From contig NC_091675.1 in the NCBI RefSeq assembly GCF_042453785.1, forward strand, positions 53,268,501-53,332,500: DNA of 64,000 bases, written 5' to 3'. The DNA is from Malus domestica. Taxonomy: Eukaryota > Streptophyta > Magnoliopsida > Rosales > Rosaceae. The stretch's first letter is position 1. Every line of letters begins with the position of its first letter. The notes under the pieces are model-generated. The model ran no database searches and was not told the DNA's origin. It saw only the letters and a list, made by a program, of their open reading frames with translations. A program made the translations under genes and the position numbers. Positions 21,711-32,720 of this stretch are shown here, piece by piece.

Positions 21711-24700
21711 ATGGATAGAGTCATGAGACTTGTTCCAATACTCAGCTTTCTTCTATCCATTGCGTCTTTTACACTCAGCTTATGCAATGGAAACCCGAAT
21801 GTGCCTTGCCGAGAAAATGAGAGACAAACACTTCTTATGTTCAAGAAAGATCTCAATGATTCTTCAAATCTGCTTTCCTCTTGGGTTGCTGAAGGCGATT
21901 GTTGCACCTGGACCGGTGTTGCCTGCGACAATTTAACCGGTCATGTCCGTGAGCTCCACCTTGCTGGTTATTATGATGACGTGGCTGGTGAGGACCGTAA
22001 GCTGGGTGGTAAGGTAAATCCTTCTCTACTCAATTTAAAGCATCTCACCTACTTGGACTTGAGCTACAATGATTTTGGAGGACGACAGTTTCCTAGCTTT
22101 CTGGGTTCTCTTGAAGGTTTAAGATATCTTAACCTCTCGTTTGCATGGTTCAACGGAACCATTCCTCATCAGTTGGGAAATCTCTCGAGCCTGCGTTATC
22201 TGGACCTTTCTGATAACTATGGTTCGAAGGTCGAGAATCTCAAATGGCTCTTTGGTCTTTCTCAGTTGAAACATCTTGACATGAGTTATGTAGATCTTAC
22301 CAACGCATCTCATTGGTTACAAGTAAACACACTCCCTTCTCTGCTGGTCGAGTTACATTTGTTTGATTGTGAACTTTATCACATGCCAAGTGGTATTGCG
22401 AACTTGACAAGTCTTAAAGTTCTTGATCTGTCCTACAACTATTTCAACTCTACCATACCGCAATGGTTACAAGTAAACACACTCCCTTCTCTCCTGGTCG
22501 AGTTGCACTTGTCGGATTGCAATCTTTATCACATACCAAGTGGTATTGCGAACTTGACAAGTCTTAAAGTTCTTGATCTATCCATAAACTATTTCAACTC
22601 TACCATACCTCAATGGTTGTACAGTTTGAACCATCTTGAGTCCCTTGATCTTTCTGTCAATGCTTTCCATGGTGAGATTTCGAGTTCCCTTGGAAACTTG
22701 ACAGCCCTTGTTGATCTTCAATTACATCATAATCAGCTTGAAGGGGAAATCCCAAACTCATTGGGAAATCTTTGTAAGTTGACTTCTTTTGATCTATGGT
22801 CAAACAATTTCCGGGGGAGGGTATCAGAAATCTTTGAAATTTTGTCTAGCTGTAGTAATTTTGGTCAAATAGATTATTTACATCTTTCGGATAATAATTT
22901 TTCAGGTCATTTATCTGATCAACTGGGATTTTTAAAAAATTTACGCATCCTTGATCTTTCAAATAATTCAATATCGGGCCCCATTCCAGTGTCTTTAGGA
23001 AATCTATCACGTTTAGAGGAGTTGATCATTTCTGACAATTCATTCGAAGGCCCCATTCCAGTATCTTTAGGAAATCTATCAAGTTTAGAGGTGTTGATCA
23101 TTTCTGACAATTCATTCGAGGGGGTTGTCTCTGAAGCTCATTTTACTAATCTTACAAGCTTGTTTACCTTTTATGCAAATGAGAACTCCTTGACTCTTAA
23201 AACTAGCCCAGACTGGGTTCCTCCTTTTCAACTTTCTACGTTGGGTTTAAGTTCTTGGCGTCTGGACCCATCACAGTTGCCTGCATGGCTTCAGAGTCAA
23301 AAACATTTGTTCGCTCTTAATATGTCCAATACAGGAATTTCTGGTACCATTCCGGCTTGGTTGTGGAACATTTTTTCTGTTGAAAACATGGGTCCAGGTA
23401 TCTTTGTGGATCTCTCTCATAATCAATTGTCCGGGGAGGTTCCAAATATAGCTTCTACCCACAGGCCAAAACAAAAGCATTTGGAATTTGTTTATCTTGC
23501 CATTGACTTAGGATCTAACCAATTCAACGGTTCATTGCCTCTTGTGTCTTCGACAGTGATTGCACTAGATCTTTCCAATTCATTATTTTCTGGAACTCTC
23601 TCTCACTTCTTTTGTGATAGGAGTGATGTACCTAAAAACCTTCAAACTCTTCTTCTTGACAACAATCTCCTCACTGGAGAAATTCCGGATTGTCGGTTAC
23701 ACTGGCCAAACTTGACAGTAGTGAATTTAGAAGACAACAATTTGACGGGGAAAATTCCAAGCTCTATCGGGGACTTACTTTCCCTTCAATCATTGCACTT
23801 GCGCAATAATAACCTATATGGAGAATTACCCGTGTCCCTACAAAACTGTCAAGAGTTGCTCCTTCTTGACCTTCTTGGAAATAAGTTTGTTGGAAGCATT
23901 CCGATATGGTTTGGCCAAAGCTTGGTGGTTCTTATTCTTCGCTCAAATATGTTCCAAGGCACCATTCCTCATGAACTTTGTAGTCTCACAAAGCTCCAAA
24001 TCTTGGACCTTGCGCATAACAATCTCTCGGGAACGATACCAAGATGTTTCCAAAATTTGTCATCCATGGCCACTAAATTTTCAAGTGAAGAAGCTCCCAG
24101 TATTGAATTCTCCGTTTCTTCGGTTACTGGTATGAATACTTTTCAGCTCTCCTACTCCTACACAGAGAATGCGGTTTTTGTGGCCAAAGGCAGAGAAGTG
24201 AAATATGACACAGTGCTTCGTTTGGTAACTAGCTTGGACCTTTCAAGGAACATGTTATTTGGAGAAATCCCTGAAGAGTTGACCAACCTCACTAGCCTAC
24301 AAACATTGAATTTATCTGATAATCTTCTGGCCGGAAGAATCCCTTCCAAAATCGGTGATATGGGAGCGTTAGAGACGCTTGATTTGTCTGTGAACCAACT
24401 TTCTGGCGAAATTTCTCCAAGCATCTCGAATTTAACATTTCTCAATCATCTAAATTTGTCCTATAACAATCTGATTGGGCAAATTCCAAAAAGCACTCAG
24501 CTTCAGACCTTTGATTTGTCCAGTTATGTTGGCAATAAACTTTGCGGACCTCCACTGGAAGAGCGTTGCAGTACAAATGAGGCCATGCCACCAGTAGGTG
24601 ATGAGAAGCAGAGAGAAGGTCATTTTCTTGAAGACGGTGGTTTCTATCTGAGTTTGGGGCTTGGTTTTGCATTTGGGTTTTGGATTGTTCTTGGTTCATT

Positions 24701-24791
24701 GTTGTCTAATGTGCCATGGAGCAATGCAATTTCTCAGTTCCAAAATCGCATTGTGAAGAAGTTTTATGCGGCAATCGCTGAACGTTATTAA
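21711..24791 (+). CDS. RLP1: EIX/HcrVf-type leucine-rich repeat receptor-like protein
   Basis: Intronless, 1026 residues. Signal peptide 1 to about 27 (hydrophobic LVPILSFLLSIASFTLSL). An N-terminal cap with PC(33), CCTW(64-67) and C72 is followed by roughly 30 plant-type extracellular LRRs (LxxLxxLxLSxNxxxGxIP) rich in N-glycosylation sequons. An island near 840-885 interrupts the LRRs before the last four. The C-terminal cap is LCGPPLEERC, followed by an acidic spacer and a transmembrane segment about 980-999 with a GFAFG (GxxxG) motif. The tail of about 23 residues contains YAAI (1019-1022), a YxxPhi motif. There is no kinase domain. In this family signalling requires a SOBIR1-type partner, and the GxxxG motif is thought to help. 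Known relatives perceive fungal xylanase (EIX2) or confer apple scab resistance (HcrVf); the ligand here is unknown. It has one extra 24-residue LRR (GPIPVSLGNLS repeated) relative to RLP2. Confidence 0.93.
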   Translation: MDRVMRLVPILSFLLSIASFTLSLCNGNPNVPCRENERQTLLMFKKDLNDSSNLLSSWVAEGDCCTWTGVACDNLTGHVRELHLAGYYDDVAGEDRKLGGKVNPSLLNLKHLTYLDLSYNDFGGRQFPSFLGSLEGLRYLNLSFAWFNGTIPHQLGNLSSLRYLDLSDNYGSKVENLKWLFGLSQLKHLDMSYVDLTNASHWLQVNTLPSLLVELHLFDCELYHMPSGIANLTSLKVLDLSYNYFNSTIPQWLQVNTLPSLLVELHLSDCNLYHIPSGIANLTSLKVLDLSINYFNSTIPQWLYSLNHLESLDLSVNAFHGEISSSLGNLTALVDLQLHHNQLEGEIPNSLGNLCKLTSFDLWSNNFRGRVSEIFEILSSCSNFGQIDYLHLSDNNFSGHLSDQLGFLKNLRILDLSNNSISGPIPVSLGNLSRLEELIISDNSFEGPIPVSLGNLSSLEVLIISDNSFEGVVSEAHFTNLTSLFTFYANENSLTLKTSPDWVPPFQLSTLGLSSWRLDPSQLPAWLQSQKHLFALNMSNTGISGTIPAWLWNIFSVENMGPGIFVDLSHNQLSGEVPNIASTHRPKQKHLEFVYLAIDLGSNQFNGSLPLVSSTVIALDLSNSLFSGTLSHFFCDRSDVPKNLQTLLLDNNLLTGEIPDCRLHWPNLTVVNLEDNNLTGKIPSSIGDLLSLQSLHLRNNNLYGELPVSLQNCQELLLLDLLGNKFVGSIPIWFGQSLVVLILRSNMFQGTIPHELCSLTKLQILDLAHNNLSGTIPRCFQNLSSMATKFSSEEAPSIEFSVSSVTGMNTFQLSYSYTENAVFVAKGREVKYDTVLRLVTSLDLSRNMLFGEIPEELTNLTSLQTLNLSDNLLAGRIPSKIGDMGALETLDLSVNQLSGEISPSISNLTFLNHLNLSYNNLIGQIPKSTQLQTFDLSSYVGNKLCGPPLEERCSTNEAMPPVGDEKQREGHFLEDGGFYLSLGLGFAFGFWIVLGSLLSNVPWSNAISQFQNRIVKKFYAAIAERY

Positions 24792-24939
24792 CTATTTTGT
24801 GCAGATAAATCGAGTATGTGTGATTTGTTTCTACTCTTTTGCTATCCAATTAGAATGTTACACTGTTGTATGCTTCTTTGTACCAATTTATTTTATCTTT
24901 TCCTTGGTTTTTTCTTTGGCCATATAAAATTGTAAGATT
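24792..24939 (+). other. RLP1 3' flank
   Basis: Matches the RLP2 3' flank (51940-52100) until GATTTGCTTTATAA, where the two diverge abruptly. This marks the duplication breakpoint. Confidence 0.7.
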
Positions 24940-25077
24940 TGCTTTATAATTTCTGTGATAATTTTTAAATTTATTTTGTGAGTATATGATATGTTAATCT
25001 TATGTTGATTCACACAGTTGTATTCCTCTTTAGTATGTTTGATTTTCTATTGGAAAGCAAGATTTAATTTCAACTAG
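24940..25077 (+). other. COX10 intron 1 fragment fused to RLP1 3' flank (duplication junction)
   Basis: The stretch containing ATAATTTCTGTGATAAT, GTTGATTCACACAGTTGTA and TTTGATTTTCTATTGGA matches 7450-7580 inside COX10 pseudogene 1, intron 1. It is the left end of the second duplicated unit; the intron resumes after the Helitron-like insertion at about 33215. Confidence 0.82.
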
Positions 25078-25639
25078 AAATTACGCCCGCGCGTTGCTGC
25101 GGGAACCAGCTGTTTCAGATGTAATCAGATGGATAAAACACATTTAAATTGAATAAATTCAAGACAATTACGAACAAACAGAGGGATACATGAGTGGGTG
25201 AGGCCGGTAAGATAAGCAGTTTTGCTTTTAACACATTTAAGTGAGTTGGCATATAAACATATTATATGGGAAAGTGTCTAATTAACAACTACTAATCAAA
25301 CTGCAAAAGCAACATATGAGTTTTTCTGGGTTCAAAGTTCAAACACAGAATAGAACCAACAGAGTCAAAGGTCTTCATATGCATTATGAGAAAAAAAAAC
25401 CTCATTACGGTATAAAAAATCATAACTTAAAGCTAAACCCAAAAAAGTAAGAGACAAACAATTGATGTTCCTTATTATGTCCATCTAAGAGATGGGCCAG
25501 TAAAATTTGTGAAGAAACACCTGCTGGTTTGTCCAACATGAGAAGATATAAAGTTCTCATTGACGATTCATTACTTGAGTGGTTTATTTATTTAAGTGAT
25601 TTCTATTTTGTTAAGAAAATGATACCGCCATAAAAAAAA

Positions 25640-25800
25640 TGGAGTTTTAACGAAAAGTCCACGGTACTGTTCACTTTAACGAAAAACCACATTTTTACAC
25701 TAAAAAGTCAAACTTGATACTATTCATTTTACCCTTTATTTTGTCCTTATCATTAAAACTCCAAGTTTTCAAGCTCTTTTCATTAGTTTTCCTTAAAAAA
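25640..25800. mobile_element. Probable MITE remnant
   Basis: Starts GGAGTTTTAACGAAAAGTCC and ends AAGCTCTTTTCATTAGTTTT, CC, with weakly complementary ends. The internal string TTTTTAGTGTAAAAATGTGG (minus strand) is a type of repeat I associate with Rosaceae genomes. No clean target duplication was found. Confidence 0.4.
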
Positions 25801-27043
25801 AAATAGAAATACATAACAGTTCAATCAAATCATTTTTTTATGTCCTATACTAACTGGTTGAAGATGCCCGAATCAAAACAAAATGGATATCTGCAAACTT
25901 GCTTGCTCTAAGGACAACGATTTCCAACTTTAGTAGAATCACATCCAACTCTTATCAATTACTTCTGAAATAGTAAAAAACCATGAAATTGTGCAGTCAC
26001 TAAAGACCTAAATACTGAAATCACAAAAGAAAAACAACCCAATTCATAAATTAATGATTGAAAGGATATAATCCTACCTGAGGACCCTCAGATCACTTGA
26101 AAGTGTATCCCAAGTGTGAAGGCTGTCAGCGAAATTGAACTCCTGCCATTTTGAATTTGATAAAAGCATTACTTGTGAAGTACGCGTTCGTGCATGTCCT
26201 ATAGATCTACCCGTTGTTGATTGGAAATTGAAAACTGATATTCGCAAGAAACAGCAGCTTAATTACAGTATTGATTTCGAAGTCTGTATATTTTGTGGTT
26301 AAGAGGAGGGTGATCCACTTAAATGCATAAAATTGGGGATTGACCTGTCATTTAAAATTTTAGCCCAGTCAGTCCTGTATAAAGAATTCTAGTGACCTAA
26401 ATATGATATTCTCAAATAACATTGAAACCTTAACGTGTTAAATATTTAAGTAGCATTTTACTATTTATAAGGCTGTCGACAGGTGACACATAATAATTCT
26501 CGTCTTGGAAAAATTATTAATTTTGATCAAATCTCTAAGGAGATAGGTAATAAGAAAGTGCTAGGAAGTCACTGGATAAGCTTGAACCCCGGAACAATCT
26601 AGCTAAATAGTATCCGGTGTCATTCCATGCCATACCAATGGCATACTAATGCATGTATCCTCTTCAATTACATTTACATAAATGTGTTGTGGCATACTAT
26701 GTCATGTTTTATATAAATTTAATCCTCCAATTTAACACGGTCACCAAAAAAATATATTGGAGAATCAAATTGAAAAATCCAACATAACCCAAATTTACAT
26801 TAACAGACAAACAGATGCTACAGTAAAGTAAAAGAGAGCCAAGAACGGAATTTTACTTTATCTATGCCGATAACCGTTTGCGAACGAAACAAATACCAAT
26901 TGGAATGCAAAAAATAATGAAGTGAAATAAGCACATGGAAGTGTTATTTATAATGAAGTGAAATTATCCACTATGGTTTATTTGACATATGGATAATTTC
27001 GTCTAAGAAAGAGAAATAAGTAGCGTCAAGCACAGTAAATTAC
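25801..27043. other. Non-coding interior of Helitron-like insertion 1
   Basis: No gene is recognised. A possible minus-strand exon at about 26154-26098 reads [20 protein letters not shown] and ends at a GT donor (CCTCAG|GTAGGA), but I cannot identify it. The remainder is AT-rich. Confidence 0.35.
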
Positions 27044-27685
27044 CATCTGTTTGTATCTCAAAAGTTCACAAGTGTCCAGTTGCCTCTTTGCTGGACCCAA
27101 CTCTATCCGTCTCACTCTACTTGCAAAGTTCAGTGAGCAAAATGTCTCACTCACACCATTTTCATTAGGACTTATTTGAACAAACATGAGTGTCTTCGAG
27201 TCTCCTCCTAAAACAACGAATGATATTCATTAGTTTAAGTTTCATCCAAGAAACCAGAGAATAAAATAAAAAATATGAACTTGGAATATTAAACAACTCA
27301 GAATAAGAATTGTTGATTCTTCTGTGATCCAAATGAAGTACCTAGAGAGTCTTGAAGCAAGTGGGTAAGCTTCGAGTTCCTGCACATAACACATAATTTA
27401 GTAAAAGAAAGTAATAGCTGAATACATCAGGTGGCAACTTGGCCAATATAAACAAAGAACTATTCATTAAACATAAAGGTATGTGTGAGCTTTTAGTTGC
27501 AAGTGCAGATATGACATCACCAAGGGAAGACAGAGACCTATTTATGTTTTGAGTTTCCTTGAGTCGTTCTCCTTGCATTACTGCCAGTTTGCAGAACTTC
27601 CCAGACTTCACTCATGTTGTTTACATGTGCCTCAACCAGACCTGGAACATGATGTATCCCCTCACCGAGTTGTCTTATTTCTAGC
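27044..27685 (-). pseudogene. Kinesin-14 (KIN-14) motor-domain fragment with internal deletion
   Basis: Three minus-strand exons with mostly good splice sites. 27685-27473 encodes EIRQLGEGIHHVPGLVEAHV, then QTGSNAR, then after a frame change [20 protein letters not shown]. 27379-27342 encodes [12 protein letters not shown]. 27207-27044 encodes [16 protein letters not shown], then [11 protein letters not shown] and [11 protein letters not shown]. These are C-terminal motor sequences of plant kinesin-14. About 60 residues are missing between SNAR and GERL (joint about 27565-27575), which in kinesins includes switch I (SSRSH) and switch II (DLAGSE). The donor after exon 1 is also lost. It cannot encode a working motor. 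It lies within the Helitron-like insertion, so capture from a gene elsewhere is the likely origin. Confidence 0.85.
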
Positions 27686-29462
27686 CTACAAATTATCGCA
27701 ATACTGTGAAATGCTATTATCTTGAAATGATCCCATAACGTCCCATCCTTCGCACTTGTGAAGACATGGAACATCATGAGAACTGAACAGAAAGTCTCAT
27801 GTTTTAACAATCATGCAGCATCCCACTCATGGCATAATTGTTTGTGGGATGACACAACTGGAGTCTATTTCTACAGAACCCATGAAACTAAACAATCCAA
27901 AATTAACAGATTACACTGACAACATTCCAACAAAAGAAAGAAGACCAAAAATATTATGTATTCTAAAGTAATTTAGGGAGCTGAAATAGCAAAAACCCAC
28001 CTAATTCTAAACCTAAGTAAAACCTTCAATTAAACCCCAACTACAAACCTGAATTAAACCTTCAATTAAACTCCAAATTAAACTATTAATAAAACCCAAA
28101 TTAAATCATCAATCAGGAAAGATAAAAATACAAAAGGGGATTTAAGAGGTGTACCTGGAGTGAGTGAGTGAGTGAGTGGGCGAGTGATGCGGCGACTGTG
28201 AGAGTCTGAGAATAACACAGAGATGGGATGTTTAGCACCAAACAAAAAAACTATAAAAAATTGTGTTCCTTCCATACAGTACTACGCTTCTAGCAACAAA
28301 TATAGAATAAAGTACAAATCTGAAAGAGTGCCGAAATTACTGCATACGGAAAGTCCACCATTGTTGAACATCTCCCTGCAAAGGTATGTATGATATATAT
28401 GATGCATGCGTATCAAATAGCATCAGCATGTTTCTAATTAGTATGATAGTCAGATAGTCAGATTGTTAGTTTAGGAGAAGATTATTGCCCAATCAACAGG
28501 TAGAATCAAAGTATGAATATATTCAGTTAATATTACAGTACAGATTTTGCATCCCAAGATATGTGGTTCTTATAGATTCATGAAATAAATGTTGAGAGTA
28601 TCGCGTTTAAGAATGGGAAAAGGCATATCTAAACTAATTAAGGGTTACATATATATGGATTTCAGACTCTTAAGAAGGTGAAAAGGCAGAAAACAAAAGA
28701 ATAATGACTTCAATTAAGAATTTAGTAGTGTACAAACTATCACAAACGAAAGGAGCAACATTTGATTTCAAAAAGATTTCAGGGATAATAAAACCCATTG
28801 AGGGAACACATATACAGGTTAAAAGGGCATAAGCGATGGCACAACATGAGTCCGTAACATCATTCAGAAGTCAATCATATGACAAACTACAAACCTAATT
28901 AAATCCAAAAACATGAAAATGAAAATCGCAAACACAGCAAATCCATTAGTTAATTGTCCAGTCCCCCAATTTAACTATTGTTACATGCATGCGATCAAAT
29001 TAGACCTGGGAAGTGGGAAACATGCATAATCATTAAGCACTGAGTTGATTGCAGGGCAAGCAAGCATCAAATTAGAATCACTATATAACATCGTTAATTT
29101 AAACCAATTTTAAATGACTAAAACCTTTCCTCCATACATCTTAATAAATTAAGTTTTTTTTTATATTTCTGGTGTATTTTGATTTTCCCTCTCTTTGTAT
29201 GATTTGAGCTCTAGTAGAACATGCTTTGTTATACATTAGATAAGTCTGCTAAAAAAGAGGAGGCTAGAGCCTAGAAACACTTATAAAGAAGATATTTCAT
29301 AACGTTTCCATGTTGAGCTATGACCAAGGCAGAGTTAGACTCATATCAGGATCACTACAGGTTCTGGGAAAGGATTGCCAAAAGAATGCACGCATAACTT
29401 CTCCTACAATTACCTAAGCATCCTATTAATATACTTAACATGGTACACAGACTTTACAATCA
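27686..29462. other. Non-coding interior of Helitron-like insertion 1
   Basis: No recognised gene. A run of GAGT units (28159-28180) followed on the minus strand by a GT donor could be a captured untranslated first exon. Predicted short ORFs are not supported. Confidence 0.35.
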
Positions 29463-29800
29463 AGAAAACGAAGAATGCAACAGTTGTAAGGTCTTGTTTC
29501 TTATCAAAATAGATCCCTCTTAAGAAATGGACTTATATGCACTAAATTTGAATACTAATCAGGAGATACATACATGAATAGAGTTACAAAGGTCCTAAAT
29601 CCTTATCCCATGACCCCATTTTCTTTCCCAAAATTTCCAGCCAACCAAACAGACGCCAACCTAACCCTAATCAGCAAATTTCTCAATCAAACACCACTCA
29701 ATCACCCATCAAAAACCAAGGAAATTCAAGAAAAACGAAGAATGCAATAGTTGTAAGGTCTTGTTTCTTATCAAAATAGATCCCTCTTAAGAAAGGGAAT
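29463..29800. repeat. Direct repeat of ~68 bp, 264 bp apart
   Basis: AAAACGAAGAATGCAACAGT with TCTTGTTTCTTATCAAAATA at about 29463-29530 recurs at 29727-29796 with only two or three differences. No gene is associated. Confidence 0.8.
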
Positions 29801-30099
29801 GAGACAATTCTGAGAGGCAACTGCTGGGTAAGAGTACAAAATTGCATGCCTTCCATTTTAAAGTTCAAAATTTTCATTTCTATTCTGAAGATCAATATTA
29901 TGTATCTTCTCATTTTTTCATGCATTTAGATACCTTTTGAGAGAAAGTCCCATGCTATTTTATTTCCATTTTGTGGTGTTCTAATCTTTCAAAAGTACTC
30001 CACACATGCAACGCTTCTTCAAAAGTGGAAAAAGCAGGGAAACCACGCACGCAGTCTGATTTTAAAGTAAGTTTGAAAGTCATTATACCTCCTGTTAGT

Positions 30100-30385
30100 T
30101 TATCCTATCCTCACTTGGGCTCCATATGGAAAGATTTTCTTGACAGTTCCTTCTACAAGCGTTCCCTCCTTAAGGTATAACAGTTCCTAAAACATTATAT
30201 GGCAAACCAATGTCAGTTCTTATGAAAAATAAGATCACAGAATCTCAGAACAAACAAGGAGAGAACATTGCAAGCAACAAAAAACATGAATAAATCAAAT
30301 GTCGAAGTCCAACCGACCCAAGCTTCTTTCTCACTCAATACTAAGTCATTCTTAGCTTCGTCTATTTGAGTAATCTGCACATGCA
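30100..30385 (-). pseudogene. S1-domain protein fragment (plastid S1-like), two exons
   Basis: On the minus strand, about 30380-30310 encodes CRMHVQITQIDEAKNDLVLS followed by EKEAW. Then about 30172-30102 encodes LKEGTLVEGTVKKIFPYGAQ, VRIG and a stop. The order and residues match the junction of successive S1 RNA-binding domains in chloroplast S1-type proteins (similar to Arabidopsis At3g23700, from memory). Only about 50 residues survive, with a stop directly after VRIG. It is interpreted as one of several genes captured by the Helitron-like insertion. Confidence 0.65.
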
Positions 30386-30700
30386 TCCGGCAACTCACCT
30401 ACACCATTAGGAAACAACATGTGTAAGAAGCAAACTAACAAATCAAACATATGCAACTAAGGGAGGAAAAGGTTAAACAATGAAAAGTTGTTAGTTGAGG
30501 TAAATCATACTCCACAATGAAAATTAGTAAAGATTAAAGTACAAAACAATTGAGGTAAATCATATACTCCAGAACGAAAAAATTTAAGAAATACAAACTT
30601 AAAATATTACCCATCACGCTAGCCGCTTCTTCTAACCCACCAATTGCTAAATGTTAAATTTCTTGAACTACACAACCTATGACAAATACCTGAACAGTAA

Positions 30701-31005
30701 GGGTGCGTTTGGTACGTGGGACGGGACGGGACGGAACGGAACGAGGCGTTCCGTCCCGCGTTTGGTGCGCTAAAAATGGGTGGAACGGGTTGTTCCACGG
30801 GACAGATTTTGGGTGTTTTTGCGTTCCACCTCTCCCCCCTGGAACGGGTTTGTTCCACGTCTGTGGAACACAATGTTTTACCATTTTAAGACAAATATAC
30901 CCCATGTCTTTTTCAAAAATTACACCTTCGTTCCGTCCCGTCCCGTTCCGTTCCGTCCCGTCCCGTCCCGTTCCGTTCCGTCCCGTCCGCGTACCAAACG
31001 CACCC
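30701..31005. mobile_element. GC-rich PIF/Harbinger-like MITE
   Basis: Terminal inverted repeats GGGTGCGTTTGGTACG and CGTACCAAACGCACCC are flanked by the 3-bp duplication TAA (30698-30700 and 31006-31008), the TWA target of PIF/Harbinger elements. The subterminal regions are runs of GGGAC/GGAAC pentamers on the left and TCCCG/TTCCG on the right. It is non-coding; the Pro/Arg-rich ORFs through it are artefacts. Confidence 0.82.
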
Positions 31006-31229
31006 TAAGAGAACAATGGACATTCATTGTACTCAATCTGCATTTATCCCAGAACCAAGAAAGTTATGAAGAAACAGAAATGAAACTGTACAGCAGGTAT
31101 ACAGCAGGGAACAAACACTATGAAACTGGCACTCAAGTACTGTAAGGAATATCAGATTAGCATTCATCTAACCAGATCTTCTAGCTACTAACAATTAGTT
31201 GTTAAAACCCTAACACTAATCAAGCGATC

Positions 31230-31828
31230 CTACACATATATCTAGCTTTCTTCGCATCCTGCCAGTAATAAATTGCATTCAAGCGCGTAGTAGCAGCTTG
31301 CACAAATAAACAGTTTAAGTATGATAAACAGAAAAAGGAAACGGAAACATGAAAACAAATGGAATAAGCAGTGTCATAAAGATGCGATATCTGACCATGT
31401 AAATAAGTGTTCTTGAGTGACATTACCAGTAGATCAGTGAGTTCACGATAGAGCTTCTCTAGCTCCATGTGTTCCTGCAAAATGGAAAATATAACCCATA
31501 AATAACATAGTGCTCAATATAACCTAGTAAAACTCTTCATATGAAGATATACAAAAGGAGAGGAAGCAGATATCACTTGGCGCAAGGAATGCTCTGCATC
31601 CCTCTTCATGGAAGCCATCTCAACTCTCATTTTTTGGACTTCGGCCTGAAATCGAGCATTTCAAGGAGGTTGTTTGACAAAGCAAAAAATTCAGAACGCA
31701 AAGCTTCAAATTGATAATAACAACACTGTTGGGCAATAAACAGAGGGCACTTACCTCAAAGAAGAAAGCTTGACCTATGCATCCCTCTGACCTTGGCGTG
31801 CACGGTCCACTTCTTCCTCCCATGCCAT
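31230..31828 (-). pseudogene. Golgin-84 (golgin candidate 1/2) coiled-coil fragment
   Basis: Minus-strand exons: 31828-31755 (MAWEEEVDRARQGQRDA, then an in-frame TAG, then KLSSL), 31645-31577 (AEVQKMRVEMASMKRDAEHS, LRQ) and 31474-31427 (EHMELEKLYRELTDLL), all with GT-AG borders. They match consecutive parts of the long coiled coil of plant golgin-84, a Golgi-membrane tether, whose C-terminal anchor is missing here. A further possible exon at 31305-31230 reads TTRLNAIYYWQDAKKARYMC and is unidentified. The TAG and a lost base before the first donor make it non-functional. It lies in the Helitron-like insertion, in the same orientation as the kinesin and S1 fragments. Confidence 0.75.
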
Positions 31829-32339
31829 AGTCGTACACTAATCCAAATTATACAATCCTCAACTACGCACTTCCCTTGACTTCTCCAATCAGATTATGGT
31901 CAGTCATTCACTTTCGACATATCAATAGAGCATGACCAATCTAGTTCACCCCAATAGTTCCTCTTCCTGTATAGGATAATGCATGATAATAATATGGCAA
32001 CATGAAATTGCCCTCAATTTTTTCTAAATTTACTACCTTCTTCAACCAAATAAAACCTATTGTCTCCTCAAATATCATAAGATTAACAATTAAATGTTCA
32101 AACTTCAACTTCCCCTATATTCCCTTCCTCTTTACGCAGTAACCCAATTGAAAATTTGAAACCTCCCATCCGAAATACAAAACCAAAAAAAAAAATCAGA
32201 AAGGAAACAATACGTGCACATAGCAAATTTGATTAAAATACAGAAACGAATCACAAATTCCCACTTAAAACAAAATTAGAAGAGATGGCAATCTATAAAA
32301 ATCAATAAACAAAAAATTGAGCAAAAGGGTAGTGAAAAC

Positions 32340-32720
32340 TCACCTCCATCTTCGAGATTTTCCTGCCTAAACTGCTAGGGAACGTGGTCCGAAGCTTTAG
32401 CATAAGCAGACTTGAAGTGTCTCTGAGCTTTCAATCTTCCGGAAGAGAGAGGTGGTGCAGCGACGACCTTGGTGCCGTGAAGGAAGGTAGGCGCGGTGGC
32501 GGAAATAGAGAGGAGTTCGGCGGAGGAGGGGATCACAGCCGTCGGAATTGTGGTGGCGTCGACTGTGATTATGGTTTTGACTTCGGGCAACTGTCGGAAG
32601 AAGAGGGAGGGAGTCGAACCCTAGATCGGTGGCGGTTCGGCTGGTGTAGCGAGACCCCCGGTTGTAGAAAAGCTCCGAAGCGCTCGTCATACACACCAAA
32701 CGCCTTGTTTTTTCACCTTG
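32340..32720 (-). other. GC-rich captured first-exon-like segment
   Basis: This segment is clearly richer in G+C than its surroundings. On the minus strand it ends ...CGAAGATGGAG|GTGAGT at about 32345, an ATG directly followed by a splice donor, like a plant 5' UTR and first exon. Open frames run in several directions (one minus-strand frame has Ala/Ser/Thr-rich residues from a TTG, not an ATG). It probably belongs to one of the captured genes; which one is unclear. Confidence 0.4.

Noticed and set aside
30703..31145. Pro/Arg-rich ORFs on both strands
   Set aside because: They lie across the pentamer arms of a MITE with TAA duplications; the low-complexity peptide is an artefact.
31230..31828. 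First reading as kinesin coiled coil
   Set aside because: The phrases WEEEVDRARQGQRDA, MKRDAEHS and YRELTDLL in this order fit golgin-84 better than any kinesin; only 27044-27685 is kinesin-14.
32375..32699. Minus-strand 71- and 100-residue ORFs as a gene
   Set aside because: The 71-residue frame opens with TTG, not ATG, and several frames are open because the segment is GC-rich. Kept only as a possible captured first exon.
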